Assembly: GCA_015222595.1 (NCBI GenBank)
Contig: JADFVP010000084.1
Coordinates: 1 to 8,666 of the forward strand
Source: Pseudomonadota bacterium
Lineage (GTDB): Bacteria; Desulfobacterota; GWC2-55-46; JADFVP01
DNA length: 8,666 nt
Direction of reading: 5' to 3'
The first letter of the stretch is position 1. Each line of letters starts with the position of its first letter. The notes below the pieces were generated by a model. It saw only the letters and a program-made list of their open reading frames with translations. It was not told the DNA's origin and did no database searches. The position numbers were made by a program, and so were the translations under genes. This document shows positions 1 to 6,120 of this stretch, piece by piece.

Positions 1-549
1 GCGTTGCAGGGGGCGGTCACGGAGACGGCCCCTACGGTCTCTTCTACTTCAGGCAAAGTTTCGCAGGATGAAGTCCGCCCCGCGCAGTCCGTAGCAGTAG
101 AGGGTGCGGAAAGTGTTCGCGTGGCTCCGGCGCCTAAAGCGACCCTGCAAGAGGTCGCAGTAGCCGAGAGCCTGGTTGCCGAGTACTCGAACCATATTCT
201 GACCGTAAAGGCCACTGAAGAGGTCTGGGTGGAGACCTGGGTCGATGGCGCGAAACCGGTAGATGTTATACTGAAGCCGGGCGAGAGCCTTGAACGCAGA
301 GCAAGCGACGGTGTTTATGTTGTAATTGGTAACGCCGGAGGGGTTGAGATAAACTTCGACGGAGAGTTGATGGAGCTTTTCGGGCAGTCCGGCAAAGTGG
401 TGAGGCTGAAGCTGCCCGCCGGATACGAGTTCGATGTGCCGCCGCCTGTGATGAAAAGACCCGAGACGCCGCCGGCCTCAGAGGCAACGGGGGCGAATGA
501 CGGGAGTATGGATAATGAGCAGAAGAGCCCGGATGAAGGGTCGCTTTAG
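1..549 (+). CDS. rodZ: RodZ-like protein, C-terminal part (DUF4115 domain), 5' truncated by window edge
   Basis: The reading frame is open from the first base, so the true start lies upstream; the TTG at base 4 is not a convincing start. The visible 182 residues begin with a low-complexity Ala/Val/Glu/Pro linker of about 60 residues. A compact beta-rich domain follows (roughly residues 61-140) with the pattern L-T-V-K-A-x-E-x-V-W-V, then L-K-P-G-E-S, then I-G-N-A-G-G-V, then L-F-G-Q-S-G-K-V-V. This is the pattern of the DUF4115 domain at the C-terminus of RodZ-type proteins. The tail is Pro/Glu/Asp-rich. In the family, an N-terminal helix-turn-helix domain is cytoplasmic, one membrane segment follows, and the DUF4115 part sits in the periplasm; RodZ links MreB to the cell-shape machinery. 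The HTH and membrane segments are outside the window, so the symbol rests on the C-terminal domain alone. Confidence 0.7.
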   Translation, partial: ALQGAVTETAPTVSSTSGKVSQDEVRPAQSVAVEGAESVRVAPAPKATLQEVAVAESLVAEYSNHILTVKATEEVWVETWVDGAKPVDVILKPGESLERRASDGVYVVIGNAGGVEINFDGELMELFGQSGKVVRLKLPAGYEFDVPPPVMKRPETPPASEATGANDGSMDNEQKSPDEGSL

Positions 550-644
550 ACGCAGGGTTCCTTTGATCGATACTCTTTGTTAGTGGTGCGGAAATAGCGC
601 CTCAAGCAGAGGCGTCCAAGGGCCGATGAGAAGAGCTTAAGTAG

Positions 645-672
645 TTGGAAAGCTGAGTGCGCTTGTTATAAA
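645..672 (+). promoter_or_regulatory. candidate sigma70-type promoter for the GAF-domain gene
   Basis: TTGGAA (645-650) and TATAAA (667-672) are separated by 16 nt. Transcription would start near 679, leaving a leader of about 80 nt before the ATG at 759. The 209-bp gap after the rodZ-like gene makes a separate promoter plausible. The call rests on consensus matching only. Confidence 0.35.
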
Positions 673-745
673 GAAACGTTTTTTGGCGCTGTTGCGGTAG
701 TGCCGTGACTAGATACCGTGGTAATGCACAAAGAGTGGCAGTAAA

Positions 746-753
746 GAGGAGAG
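746..753 (+). promoter_or_regulatory. ribosome binding site that sets the GAF-gene start
   Basis: GAGGAGAG lies 5 nt before the ATG at 759. The longer in-frame reading from 705 has no such site and adds 18 basic residues in front of the CxxC motif. This supports 759 as the start. Confidence 0.7.
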
Positions 754-758
754 ATAGC

Positions 759-1472
759 ATGGAGTCAATTACAAGGTGCAGAAAGTGCGGCAAGAAGATG
801 GTCAATCAGCGTGTTGACGACCACAAGATCAAGATATCGTGCAGTTGCGGCTATATAGAGTACAAGGACGCCTCTGCTGCGTCTAAGTCAATAAACCCGC
901 ATTTCTCAGCAGGCAGCCTTATGCCGCTTGTTATGGATGAAGAGGGTAAGATCTTCTTTCAGGAGGAGGTTGTTGACAGGGAGCGTAAAGAGATAATAAC
1001 GCTCGAAGAGATAAGCATGCTCGCAAGCTCGGACTACGACCTTGAGGAGGTGCTGAAGAAGATGGCCGAGAAGGCAGCTTTGAGACTCGGCGTGGATGTC
1101 TGCTCAATCTACCTCTGGGAGGACGACAACCATCTGGTGCTGCGCGGCACATACGGTCTTTCGCAGCAGGCGGTAGGCAAAGCCAAGCTTGAGCCCGGCG
1201 AGGGAATAACAGGCTCGGCGCTTGAGGCGAAAAAGCCTATTTTAGTCGCCGATATTTCCACGGACAAGCGTTACAGGTTCTTCCCTGAGACCAAGGAGGA
1301 GCAGTACAAGATAAAGACCATGTACTCTTACCCGTTCTTTTCAGGCGGTGTGCCCTTTGGTGCATTGAATGCCCAGACCGTGGTTACCAGAGAGTTTACA
1401 GAGGATGAACTCGGCTTTGTGGCTGTTGTGGCCAACCTGATACTCGGGGCCGTCAAGATGAGAAAGAGGTAG
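759..1472 (+). CDS. small zinc-knuckle plus GAF domain protein
   Basis: This 237-residue protein has no membrane segment and is probably cytoplasmic. Near the N-terminus it has C7-x2-C10 and C28-x-C30, a spacing that could bind one zinc ion. A linker follows to about residue 80. Residues about 80-235 are a GAF domain: a helical lead-in (TLEEISMLASSDYDLEEVLKKM), then a strand with CSIYLW, the L-E-P-G-E-G-I-T-G-S-A loop, I-L-V-A-D-I, the S-Y-P-F segment and F-G-A-L-N. The domain is closest in feel to the GAF modules of PtsP-like and signalling proteins, which bind small ligands or mediate dimers. No output domain (kinase, cyclase, EAL, HTH) is present, so it may be a ligand-sensing adaptor. The ligand and partner cannot be read from sequence. 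Spacing to both neighbours suggests a single-gene unit. Confidence 0.8.
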   Translation: MESITRCRKCGKKMVNQRVDDHKIKISCSCGYIEYKDASAASKSINPHFSAGSLMPLVMDEEGKIFFQEEVVDRERKEIITLEEISMLASSDYDLEEVLKKMAEKAALRLGVDVCSIYLWEDDNHLVLRGTYGLSQQAVGKAKLEPGEGITGSALEAKKPILVADISTDKRYRFFPETKEEQYKIKTMYSYPFFSGGVPFGALNAQTVVTREFTEDELGFVAVVANLILGAVKMRKR

Positions 1473-1525
1473 GCTGCGGCGTGCTTCGAGCCACGGCCAT
1501 ATAAGAGCATGATCGACTTTTTTGC

Positions 1526-1554
1526 TTTAAAACACCCGGTGTGTATGCTATATT
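1526..1554 (+). promoter_or_regulatory. candidate extended -10 promoter for the lipoprotein gene, with palindrome in spacer
   Basis: TTTAAA (1526-1531) and TATATT (1549-1554) are 17 nt apart, and TGC directly precedes the -10, giving an extended -10. Inside the spacer is a perfect short inverted repeat, ACACC-C-GGTGT (1532-1542), placed where a regulator could block RNA polymerase. The leader would be about 25 nt, ending in AGGAGG at 1572-1577. Confidence 0.5.
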
Positions 1555-1587
1555 TTAAAATCAAACTGAGCAGGAGGTATGGATTAA

Positions 1588-2250
1588 ATGATGGATATTA
1601 AAGGATTCTTTCACGGTAGCAACAGGTTCGCACTCGTTCTCTCTTTTGCGCTGCTTATGGTGGTAGTAGGTTGCAGCTCCGGCAGCAAAGATGACTCCGG
1701 CAAGGCGAGCGCACCGGCTGAGAGCGCACAGACCGAGACAGCTGCGGCTCCGGGAGCCGATAGTCTGCCCGCAGATCATCCTGCAATGCCTGAAGGCATG
1801 GACAAGATGACAGAGTCGATCCAGAGGGCGTCTCATGCGAATATAAAGACCCAGAAAGAGGTTGTTCTTACAGATGAAATGAAGGCGAAGTGGAATGAGG
1901 TACAGATAGCGATCACCGACAACGCCAACCAGCGGACAGAGAACGTTACGCTAAAGGTCGGCTCAAAGGTTAAGCTTACCCAGGATGGGTACTTCCTTAC
2001 CATAGACGCATTCGTACCCGACTACGCGATAGCGGAGTCGAAGATAGTTTCACGGTCGGATGAGGCAAATAACCCGGCAATGCTCGTGTCACTCTACGAG
2101 AATGAGACGCAGGTAACCAGAGGATGGGTCTTTAAGGACTTTTCAGAGTTCAACTCGTACTCCAACAGCAGATTCGTTCTTCAGTTGACGGGGCCGGGTT
2201 CAGACCGTCCTGCAGTGCCTGCGCCTGCCGCGCCTCAGAAGACCCACTAG
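1588..2250 (+). CDS. outer-membrane-type lipoprotein with DUF2155-like domain
   Basis: The protein is 220 residues. The N-terminus is a lipoprotein signal: basic residues, then a hydrophobic stretch (about residues 14-27) and lipobox V-V-G-C with the lipidated cysteine at residue 29. Ser at +2 means there is no Asp retention signal, so outer-membrane sorting is expected. A low-complexity Ser/Ala/Glu linker runs to about residue 75. The C-terminal domain (about 95-205) reads D-E-M-K-A-K-W-x-x-V, V-G-S-K-V-K-L, F-V-P-D-Y, N-P-A-M-L-V-S-L-Y-E-N and R-G-W-V-F-K-D-F. I recognise this as the DUF2155 pattern seen in periplasmic or lipoproteins of unknown role. A strong AGGAGG lies 10 nt before the first of two adjacent ATG codons; a start at 1591 would change only one residue. 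It has its own promoter and appears monocistronic. Confidence 0.8.
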   Translation: MMDIKGFFHGSNRFALVLSFALLMVVVGCSSGSKDDSGKASAPAESAQTETAAAPGADSLPADHPAMPEGMDKMTESIQRASHANIKTQKEVVLTDEMKAKWNEVQIAITDNANQRTENVTLKVGSKVKLTQDGYFLTIDAFVPDYAIAESKIVSRSDEANNPAMLVSLYENETQVTRGWVFKDFSEFNSYSNSRFVLQLTGPGSDRPAVPAPAAPQKTH

Positions 2251-2296
2251 GGTAGCAGACTTAAGCCGTTACCGTTTTAACAGGGTGCTTTTTTCA

Positions 2297-2387
2297 GGAG
2301 AGATGCCCGAGAGGCTGAAGGGGGCTGATTCGAAATCAGTTGTACCGTTTCGCGGTACCGGGGGTTCGAATCCCTCTCTCTCCGCCA
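2297..2387 (+). tRNA. tRNA-Ser (anticodon CGA)
   Basis: This is a 91-nt type II tRNA with encoded CCA. The acceptor pairs GGAGAGA with TCTCTCC, discriminator G. The anticodon stem GCTGA/TCAGT flanks the loop TTCGAAA, with CGA at 2331-2333, which reads UCG. The long variable arm is GTACCG-TTTCG-CGGTAC. The T-loop is TTCGAAT with a stem that includes one G-T pair. It starts 46 nt after the lipoprotein stop codon. Confidence 0.97.
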
Positions 2388-2474
2388 TCGTTTGCGACAC
2401 TCAGTGGGCGGGCGAAAAAGAGCGAAGAGGCAGGAGGGTGATGAGCAGAAGCTGAACCCCTCTCTCTCCACCAT
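2388..2474 (+). repeat. tRNA-tail element A downstream of tRNA-Ser(CGA)
   Basis: Directly after the tRNA lies a non-coding stretch containing GGGCGGGCG, then a purine-rich core at about 2422-2453 ending in GATGAGCAGAAGCT. A second copy of the tRNA 3' end follows (2454-2474, GAA...CCACCAT). That tail matches bases 2368-2388 of the real tRNA gene at 19 of 21 positions, including the TCTCTCC acceptor strand, offset 86 nt. The same core recurs after the second tRNA-Ser gene (element B). It encodes no plausible protein. I do not recognise it as a named repeat family. Confidence 0.7.
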
Positions 2475-2579
2475 AGATTGTATGCAAACTGGCATTAGAT
2501 TTTCGGCGTTTCTCCTATTCCGTATAGACGCAGATAAATCGCAGGTGTACGGATAGAAAACAGAATAGATCAGCTAGAT

Positions 2580-2670
<91 letters not shown>

Positions 2671-2689
2671 TTTTTTAAGCTATACTTGT

Positions 2690-2805
2690 TCCGGGATTCG
2701 AAACCGTCCGAGCGCCGACCTTAGGGAGGGTGAGGCCACAGGAAGTGGCCGAAAGCGAGGGCGGGCGGCTGGAGAGAAGAGGCAGGAAGGCGATGAGCAG
2801 AAGCT
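2690..2805 (+). repeat. tRNA-tail element B, interior
   Basis: This is the non-coding segment between the two 39-bp direct repeats. It contains a perfect hairpin GGCCAC-AGGAA-GTGGCC (2734-2750), a GGGCGGGCGG tract (2760-2769), and a core at about 2774-2805 that matches the element A core at roughly 30 of 32 positions and ends in GATGAGCAGAAGCT. From GGAGAG at 2771 to the CCA copy at 2823-2825, the sequence could fold as a shortened tRNA-like stem, because GGAGAG can pair with the copied TTCTCC. No protein of known type is encoded. Confidence 0.7.
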
Positions 2806-2844
2806 GAATCCCTCCTTCTCCGCCATTTTTTAAGCTATACTTGT
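2806..2844 (+). repeat. 39-bp direct repeat, right copy
   Basis: Second exact copy of the tRNA-Ser(GGA) 3' end plus flank. It lacks the rest of the tRNA: the bases before it are GCAGAAGCT instead of a T-arm, so it cannot be a functional standard tRNA. It closes element B. Confidence 0.95.
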
Positions 2845-2906
2845 AAATAGATTCAAAACCGCTTCAAAAATATTTCATCATAGACGCTTATCAGCAGGGC
2901 TTAAAG

Positions 2907-3025
2907 AGAGTGTTGATAGCCGGGTCTTGCGCAATGGACGATTTGTAAAGTCCGCCAGGTCCGGAAGGAAGCAACGGTAGCAGATTAACCCATGTGCCGC
3001 AAGGGTGCCTGGCTATCAACACTCT
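2907..3025 (+). ncRNA. ffs: signal recognition particle RNA, small bacterial (4.5S) type
   Basis: The conserved apical domain is unmistakable: CAGGTCCGGAAGGAAGCA (GGAA tetraloop and SRP54/Ffh-binding internal loop, 2956-2973), followed by GCAGATTAACCCATGTGCCG and ending in GCCTGGC. The 15-nt arm 2907-2921 pairs perfectly with 3011-3025. With one G-U pair the helix extends to 2898-2921/3011-3034 (24 bp), so the primary transcript may be slightly longer than given. The RNA binds Ffh and directs ribosomes making membrane proteins to FtsY at the inner membrane. A short T-run (3024-3028) at the end of the 3' strand could serve termination. Its position just upstream of dnaX is common in bacteria. 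Confidence 0.95.
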
Positions 3026-3098
3026 TTTTAAGCCGCCTGTACTACTCTCGGCGCCAAACGCCTGTTCGGTCGGCCGGTATGGGAGATCAAGCAGCGCA

Positions 3099-4847
3099 AT
3101 GTCCGATTACCAGGTAATAGCAAGAAAATGGAGACCGACTCTCTTTTCCGAGATAGTCGGGCAGGAGCACGTCACCCGCACTCTCGCCAACGGAGTAGAG
3201 AGCGGGAGGATTTCCCACGCCTACATCTTTTCCGGTCCCCGTGGAGTCGGCAAGACCACTGCCGCAAGGATTCTTGCCCGGTGCCTTAACTGTGAGAACG
3301 GCCCTGTTGCCGTGCCGTGCAACACGTGTTCGCAGTGCAAGGCCATTACGACTGGCGCCAGCACCGATGTCTTCGAGATCGACGGAGCTTCTAACAACTC
3401 CGTAGACAATATCAGAGAGCTTAGAGAGAGCGTAAAGTACCTGCCGAGCGAAGGCAAGTACAGGGTCTATATAATAGACGAAGTCCATATGCTCTCCAAT
3501 CAGGCCTTCAATGCGCTCTTAAAGACCCTTGAAGAGCCGCCTGCCCATGCCGTCTTTATCTTTGCAACCACAGAGATCCACAAAATACCGCTTACCATTC
3601 TTTCGCGCTGCCAGAGGCTCGACTTCAAGCGTATACCGCTCGGTCTCATACAGCAGCATCTGAAGAAGATAGTTGAGACAGACGGTATTCCCTATGACGA
3701 CGGAGCGCTCTATGCGCTCGCTCGCGGGGGTGACGGAAGCCTTCGCGACGCACAGAGTCTCTTGGAGCAGGTGCTCGCCTTTGGCGGCGGAGAGGTCAGA
3801 AGCGACGACGTGGTCTCTGCGCTCGGCCTTATGGACCGTACGGCCCTTTTTGACATGCTCGAAGCGATGGTCTTAAAAGATGGGGCTAAATGTCTCAATC
3901 TTGTTGAAAAGATATATAATTTTGGATATGATTTAAAAAGGGCCTCAGCCGATTTGATTGAGGCGGTGCGCGATTTAAACGTCGTTAGTGTTACGATGGC
4001 AAGTGGCGAGGGCGCACGGGCGTACCTGCCCGACCTGCCAGACCACGAGTACGACCGGCTTGTTAGCCTTGCTAAGAGCACTGGGATTGAACGTCTCCAG
4101 ATGCTTTTTACTATAATTTCAAAGGTATACGAAGAAGTTTCGAAGAGCGAGTTTCCGAGGTACGCCCTCGAAATGGCACTTGTCAAGGCGGCCCGGTTCG
4201 ATGAGGTTCGCTCTGTTGCGGCTATTGCCGAGAGCCTTAAGAAGCTTTCGTCCGGAGTTTCGGACAGGACTACCGAAGCAGCGCCGAGAGTTTCCGACCG
4301 GTTCAATACAGAGTCGTCAAGCTCGGCAAGAATGACAGGCACGGCCCCGGAGCCGCCAAAGGCTAAAGTGGCGGCGGCCCCTGAGCTTGGGTCTAATGAA
4401 GCTGGAGCCCAGAAGGTTGAGTCAAGGCCTGTTGAGTCTAATGAAGTTGCAGCCCAAAAGGTTGAGTCTAATGAAGTTGGAGCTAATGAAACAGACGCTC
4501 CGTACAGCACCACTGCTACCGGCAGCGCACCCGACGGGTTTTTAACTCAGATACAGCAGCGCAACCCCGACATAGGCGCGGCGCTCAAGACGGCCAGTAT
4601 AGATGTCGAGGGCGACGTTGTTAGAATAACCGCCCCGGAGCGGAGGCTGGAGTTTAAACTCTCAGCCAGCAGAGCAGAGCTTGATAAGCTTTGTAGAGAC
4701 TTTTTTGGCAGAAAGATGCGTATTGAGGTTGGCGTGGGAACCGGTACGCAAGAGGTAAAGCGCGGGCCCGAACCGTTAGTGCAAGAGGCGCTGGAGGTAT
4801 TCGGCGGCAAGGTCCTGGAAGAGTCGAGGAGGAGCACCAATGTCTAA
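3099..4847 (+). CDS. dnaX: DNA polymerase III clamp-loader subunit tau/gamma
   Basis: The protein is 582 residues. The start at 3099 (MSDYQVIARKWRP) matches the usual DnaX N-terminus; the frame is open further upstream but runs back into the SRP RNA. Only a weak GGGAG lies about 13 nt before. The AAA+ features are Walker A GPRGVGKT (46-53), zinc ligands C65, C74, C77, C80, Walker B DEVH (127-130), the FATTE sensor 1 region, SRCQ with the arginine finger at 170, and GGDGSLRD sensor 2 (210-217). The collar domain runs to about residue 380. A linker with repeats follows (387-480), then a C-terminal domain (about 481-582) ending PLVQEALEVFGGKVLE. In the family this subunit forms the ATP-driven clamp loader that places the beta clamp and bridges polymerase cores. 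The stop codon overlaps ybaB, indicating an operon. A candidate -1 slip site lies at codons 278-280. Confidence 0.97.
   Translation: MSDYQVIARKWRPTLFSEIVGQEHVTRTLANGVESGRISHAYIFSGPRGVGKTTAARILARCLNCENGPVAVPCNTCSQCKAITTGASTDVFEIDGASNNSVDNIRELRESVKYLPSEGKYRVYIIDEVHMLSNQAFNALLKTLEEPPAHAVFIFATTEIHKIPLTILSRCQRLDFKRIPLGLIQQHLKKIVETDGIPYDDGALYALARGGDGSLRDAQSLLEQVLAFGGGEVRSDDVVSALGLMDRTALFDMLEAMVLKDGAKCLNLVEKIYNFGYDLKRASADLIEAVRDLNVVSVTMASGEGARAYLPDLPDHEYDRLVSLAKSTGIERLQMLFTIISKVYEEVSKSEFPRYALEMALVKAARFDEVRSVAAIAESLKKLSSGVSDRTTEAAPRVSDRFNTESSSSARMTGTAPEPPKAKVAAAPELGSNEAGAQKVESRPVESNEVAAQKVESNEVGANETDAPYSTTATGSAPDGFLTQIQQRNPDIGAALKTASIDVEGDVVRITAPERRLEFKLSASRAELDKLCRDFFGRKMRIEVGVGTGTQEVKRGPEPLVQEALEVFGGKVLEESRRSTNV
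3932..3964 (+). promoter_or_regulatory. candidate -1 programmed frameshift signal in dnaX
   Basis: The heptamer T_TTA_AAA (3932-3938) sits in the correct X_XXY_YYZ register of the dnaX frame (GAT TTA AAA AGG). After a 3-nt gap comes a 6-bp hairpin GCCTCA/TGAGGC (3942-3947 with 3959-3964, 11-nt loop). The -1 frame meets TGA at 3959-3961, inside the hairpin. The product would be 287 residues. E. coli dnaX uses a slip site plus hairpin to make gamma, but near codon 430. Here the truncation would remove most of the collar domain, and the gap is shorter than usual. Confidence 0.3.
4392..4494 (+). repeat. in-frame repeats in the dnaX linker
   Basis: TCTAATGAAG recurs at 4392, 4437 and 4467 (spacings 45 and 30 nt), giving protein units starting S-N-E-(A/V)-(G/A)-A, two of them followed by Q-K-V-E (residues about 432-464). 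The repeats lie in the flexible, low-conservation linker before the C-terminal domain. They look like recent slippage duplication with little functional constraint. Confidence 0.8.
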
Positions 4848-5169
4848 ACAGCTAGGCGATTTGATGAAGCAGGCCCAGAAGATGCAGGAGCGCATGGGCG
4901 AGATACAGAACGAGCTTAGCGCCAAGACGTGTGAAGCCTCAGTAGGCGGCGGTATGGTCGTGGCTACCGTTAGCGGCTCTCAGGTGGTGACCTCTTTGAA
5001 GATAGACCCTGCGGTAGTCGATAGCGACGACGTTGAGATGCTTCAAGACCTTGTGGTTGCCGCCGTCAACGAGGGTATCAAGAAGAGTAAAGAGATGATG
5101 AGCGAAGAGATGGGTAAGGCTACAGGCGGGTTCAACCCCGGCATGGATCTCTCTTCGATATTTAAATAA
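4840..5169 (+). CDS. ybaB: YbaB/EbfC family nucleoid-associated protein
   Basis: The protein is 109 residues, usual for the family. The N-terminal helix is MSKQLGDLMKQAQKMQERM, followed by the signature turn E-A-S-V-G-G-G-M-V-V-A-T-V-S-G and V-T-S-L-K-I-D-P-A-V-V, then L-Q-D-L-V-V-A-A-V-N-E-G and a C-terminal helix. The tail contains G-G-F-N-P-G-M-D. YbaB proteins are dimers that bind DNA with a tweezer-like fold and coat the nucleoid. The start overlaps the dnaX stop by 8 nt, with GAGGAGG at 4826-4832, 7 nt before the ATG, so the two are translationally coupled. The dnaX-ybaB-recR order is widely conserved in bacteria. Confidence 0.95.
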   Translation: MSKQLGDLMKQAQKMQERMGEIQNELSAKTCEASVGGGMVVATVSGSQVVTSLKIDPAVVDSDDVEMLQDLVVAAVNEGIKKSKEMMSEEMGKATGGFNPGMDLSSIFK

Positions 5170-5180
5170 GGTTTCTTGTA

Positions 5181-5780
5181 ATGGTTCAATACGCAGAGCC
5201 CATAGAGAGGCTCATACAGGCTTTTTCGAGACTTCCGGGTATTGGTGAGAAGTCGGCCACACGGCTTGCGCTCTTTATTCTCAACTCGAAGAGTGGTTAC
5301 GTCGAAGAGCTTGTCGAGAGCCTCGATACCCTTAAAGAGAAGGTAAAGCTTTGCGGAACCTGTATGGCCTTTTCGGCTACCGATCCGTGCCCTACTTGCT
5401 CCGACCCGTCGCGCAACCACGCGGTTATCTGTGTTGTGTCGGACTTTAAAGATATGATGGCCCTTGACGGCGCCGGTGGTTTTTCCGGCAGTTATCATAT
5501 ACTCCACGGAAACCTCGCTCCGCTAAAGGGCGTTGGCCCCGACGAGTTGCGGATAAAGGAGCTTACCGACAGGGTCTCTACTGGCGGAGTAGAAGAGGTG
5601 ATACTCGCAACCGGTTTCGATTCCGAGGGCGAGGCAACGGCGCTCTACCTGGCGCGGGTACTGAAGCCGCACGGAGTAAAGCTTACGCGGTTGGCCTCTG
5701 GCGTGCCGGTAGGCAGCTATGTCGAGTACATGGACGGCGTTACGCTCGGGCGCGCAATGGACGGCAGAAGGCTTGTTTAG
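5181..5780 (+). CDS. recR: recombination protein RecR
   Basis: The protein is 199 residues, the family's normal length. The helix-hairpin-helix L-P-G-I-G-E-K-S-A is at 18-26, and the four zinc cysteines are at 58, 61, 70 and 73. The Toprim domain starts at ICVV (83-86) and includes the ILATGFDSEGEATALY segment (141-156). The C-terminal SGVPVGSYVEYMDGVTL is typical. RecR works with RecF and RecO to load RecA at single-strand gaps. Two Toprim positions differ from the common pattern: Ser87 stands where RecR usually has Glu after VCVV, and Gly replaces the usual Asn in LATN. The start at 5181 lies 11 nt after the ybaB stop, with only a weak TAAGG ahead, so translation may depend on coupling. Confidence 0.96.
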   Translation: MVQYAEPIERLIQAFSRLPGIGEKSATRLALFILNSKSGYVEELVESLDTLKEKVKLCGTCMAFSATDPCPTCSDPSRNHAVICVVSDFKDMMALDGAGGFSGSYHILHGNLAPLKGVGPDELRIKELTDRVSTGGVEEVILATGFDSEGEATALYLARVLKPHGVKLTRLASGVPVGSYVEYMDGVTLGRAMDGRRLV

Positions 5781-5783
5781 CAA

Positions 5784-5993
5784 GGGGCCCTATTTTTTTG
5801 TGAGGGCCTGTTTTGTATCATTAGAGCCCTGTTTGGTTCAAGGGATCCGGTTTTACAGGCAGGTTCTTGTGCGGTCTTAGGTGAGCGATCTCTTTTATGG
5901 TCTGTTTCGATTTTCGGGGCCTGCTTCGTGTTGTGAGGGCTCTTTTGGTGTTTGTGGCTCTGTTTAGTGTAAGCGGGCCTGTTTTGTGTTAAG
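5784..5993 (+). repeat. degenerate tandem array, about 11 units of 18-21 nt
   Basis: The stretch between recR and porG is 340 bp and has no gene. Its first two thirds are built of units beginning with a G-run and pyrimidines, best described as GGGCCTGTTTTGTGTTAAG. Units start near 5784, 5804, 5824, 5842, 5862, 5880, 5898, 5916, 5937, 5956 and 5975. The units at 5804 and 5975 share their first 13 bases exactly; the units at 5862 and 5880 are the most decayed. A T7 run (5793-5799) falls in the first unit and might aid termination after recR, but no good hairpin precedes it. Bases 5994-6120 hold no recognisable structure beyond the porG ribosome binding site. Confidence 0.65.
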
Positions 5994-6120
5994 GTTACTA
6001 GATTCATACGGCACGGTACATTTAGCGGTTGATGCTTTAAGGTAGCAAAAGAAATACGGAACTGCCACGGCGAAAAAGAGGAGCCGGGCGGGGAAAACAT
6101 AGAGAGAAAGGGAATGAACG

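Noticed and set aside
515..525. ATGAGCAGAAG in the rodZ-like 3' end, matching part of the tRNA-tail element core
   Set aside because: Only 11 bases match, inside a coding frame, with no further similarity on either side. Chance is sufficient.
1579..1587. Two-codon open frame ATG-GAT-TAA directly abutting the lipoprotein start
   Set aside because: Its ATG is only one base after the AGGAGG, too close for initiation. The ATG at 1588 has proper spacing.
2994..3098. N-terminal extension of the dnaX frame by 35 codons
   Set aside because: It starts inside the SRP RNA, the added residues do not resemble DnaX, and MSDYQVIARKWRP at 3099 is the standard family start.
3710..4513. 267-codon open frame on the minus strand opposite dnaX
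   Set aside because: It is Ser/Leu/Thr-rich with no recognisable domain and mirrors dnaX codons. It is a shadow of a confidently identified gene.
5771..5799. Intrinsic terminator after recR ending in T7
   Set aside because: The only stems before the T-run are a 4-bp CTTG/CAAG and a GGGCCC palindrome with no loop, too weak to call.
5784..5993. CRISPR array
   Set aside because: Units are 18-21 nt, degenerate throughout, with no conserved repeat alternating with unique spacers and no cas genes nearby.
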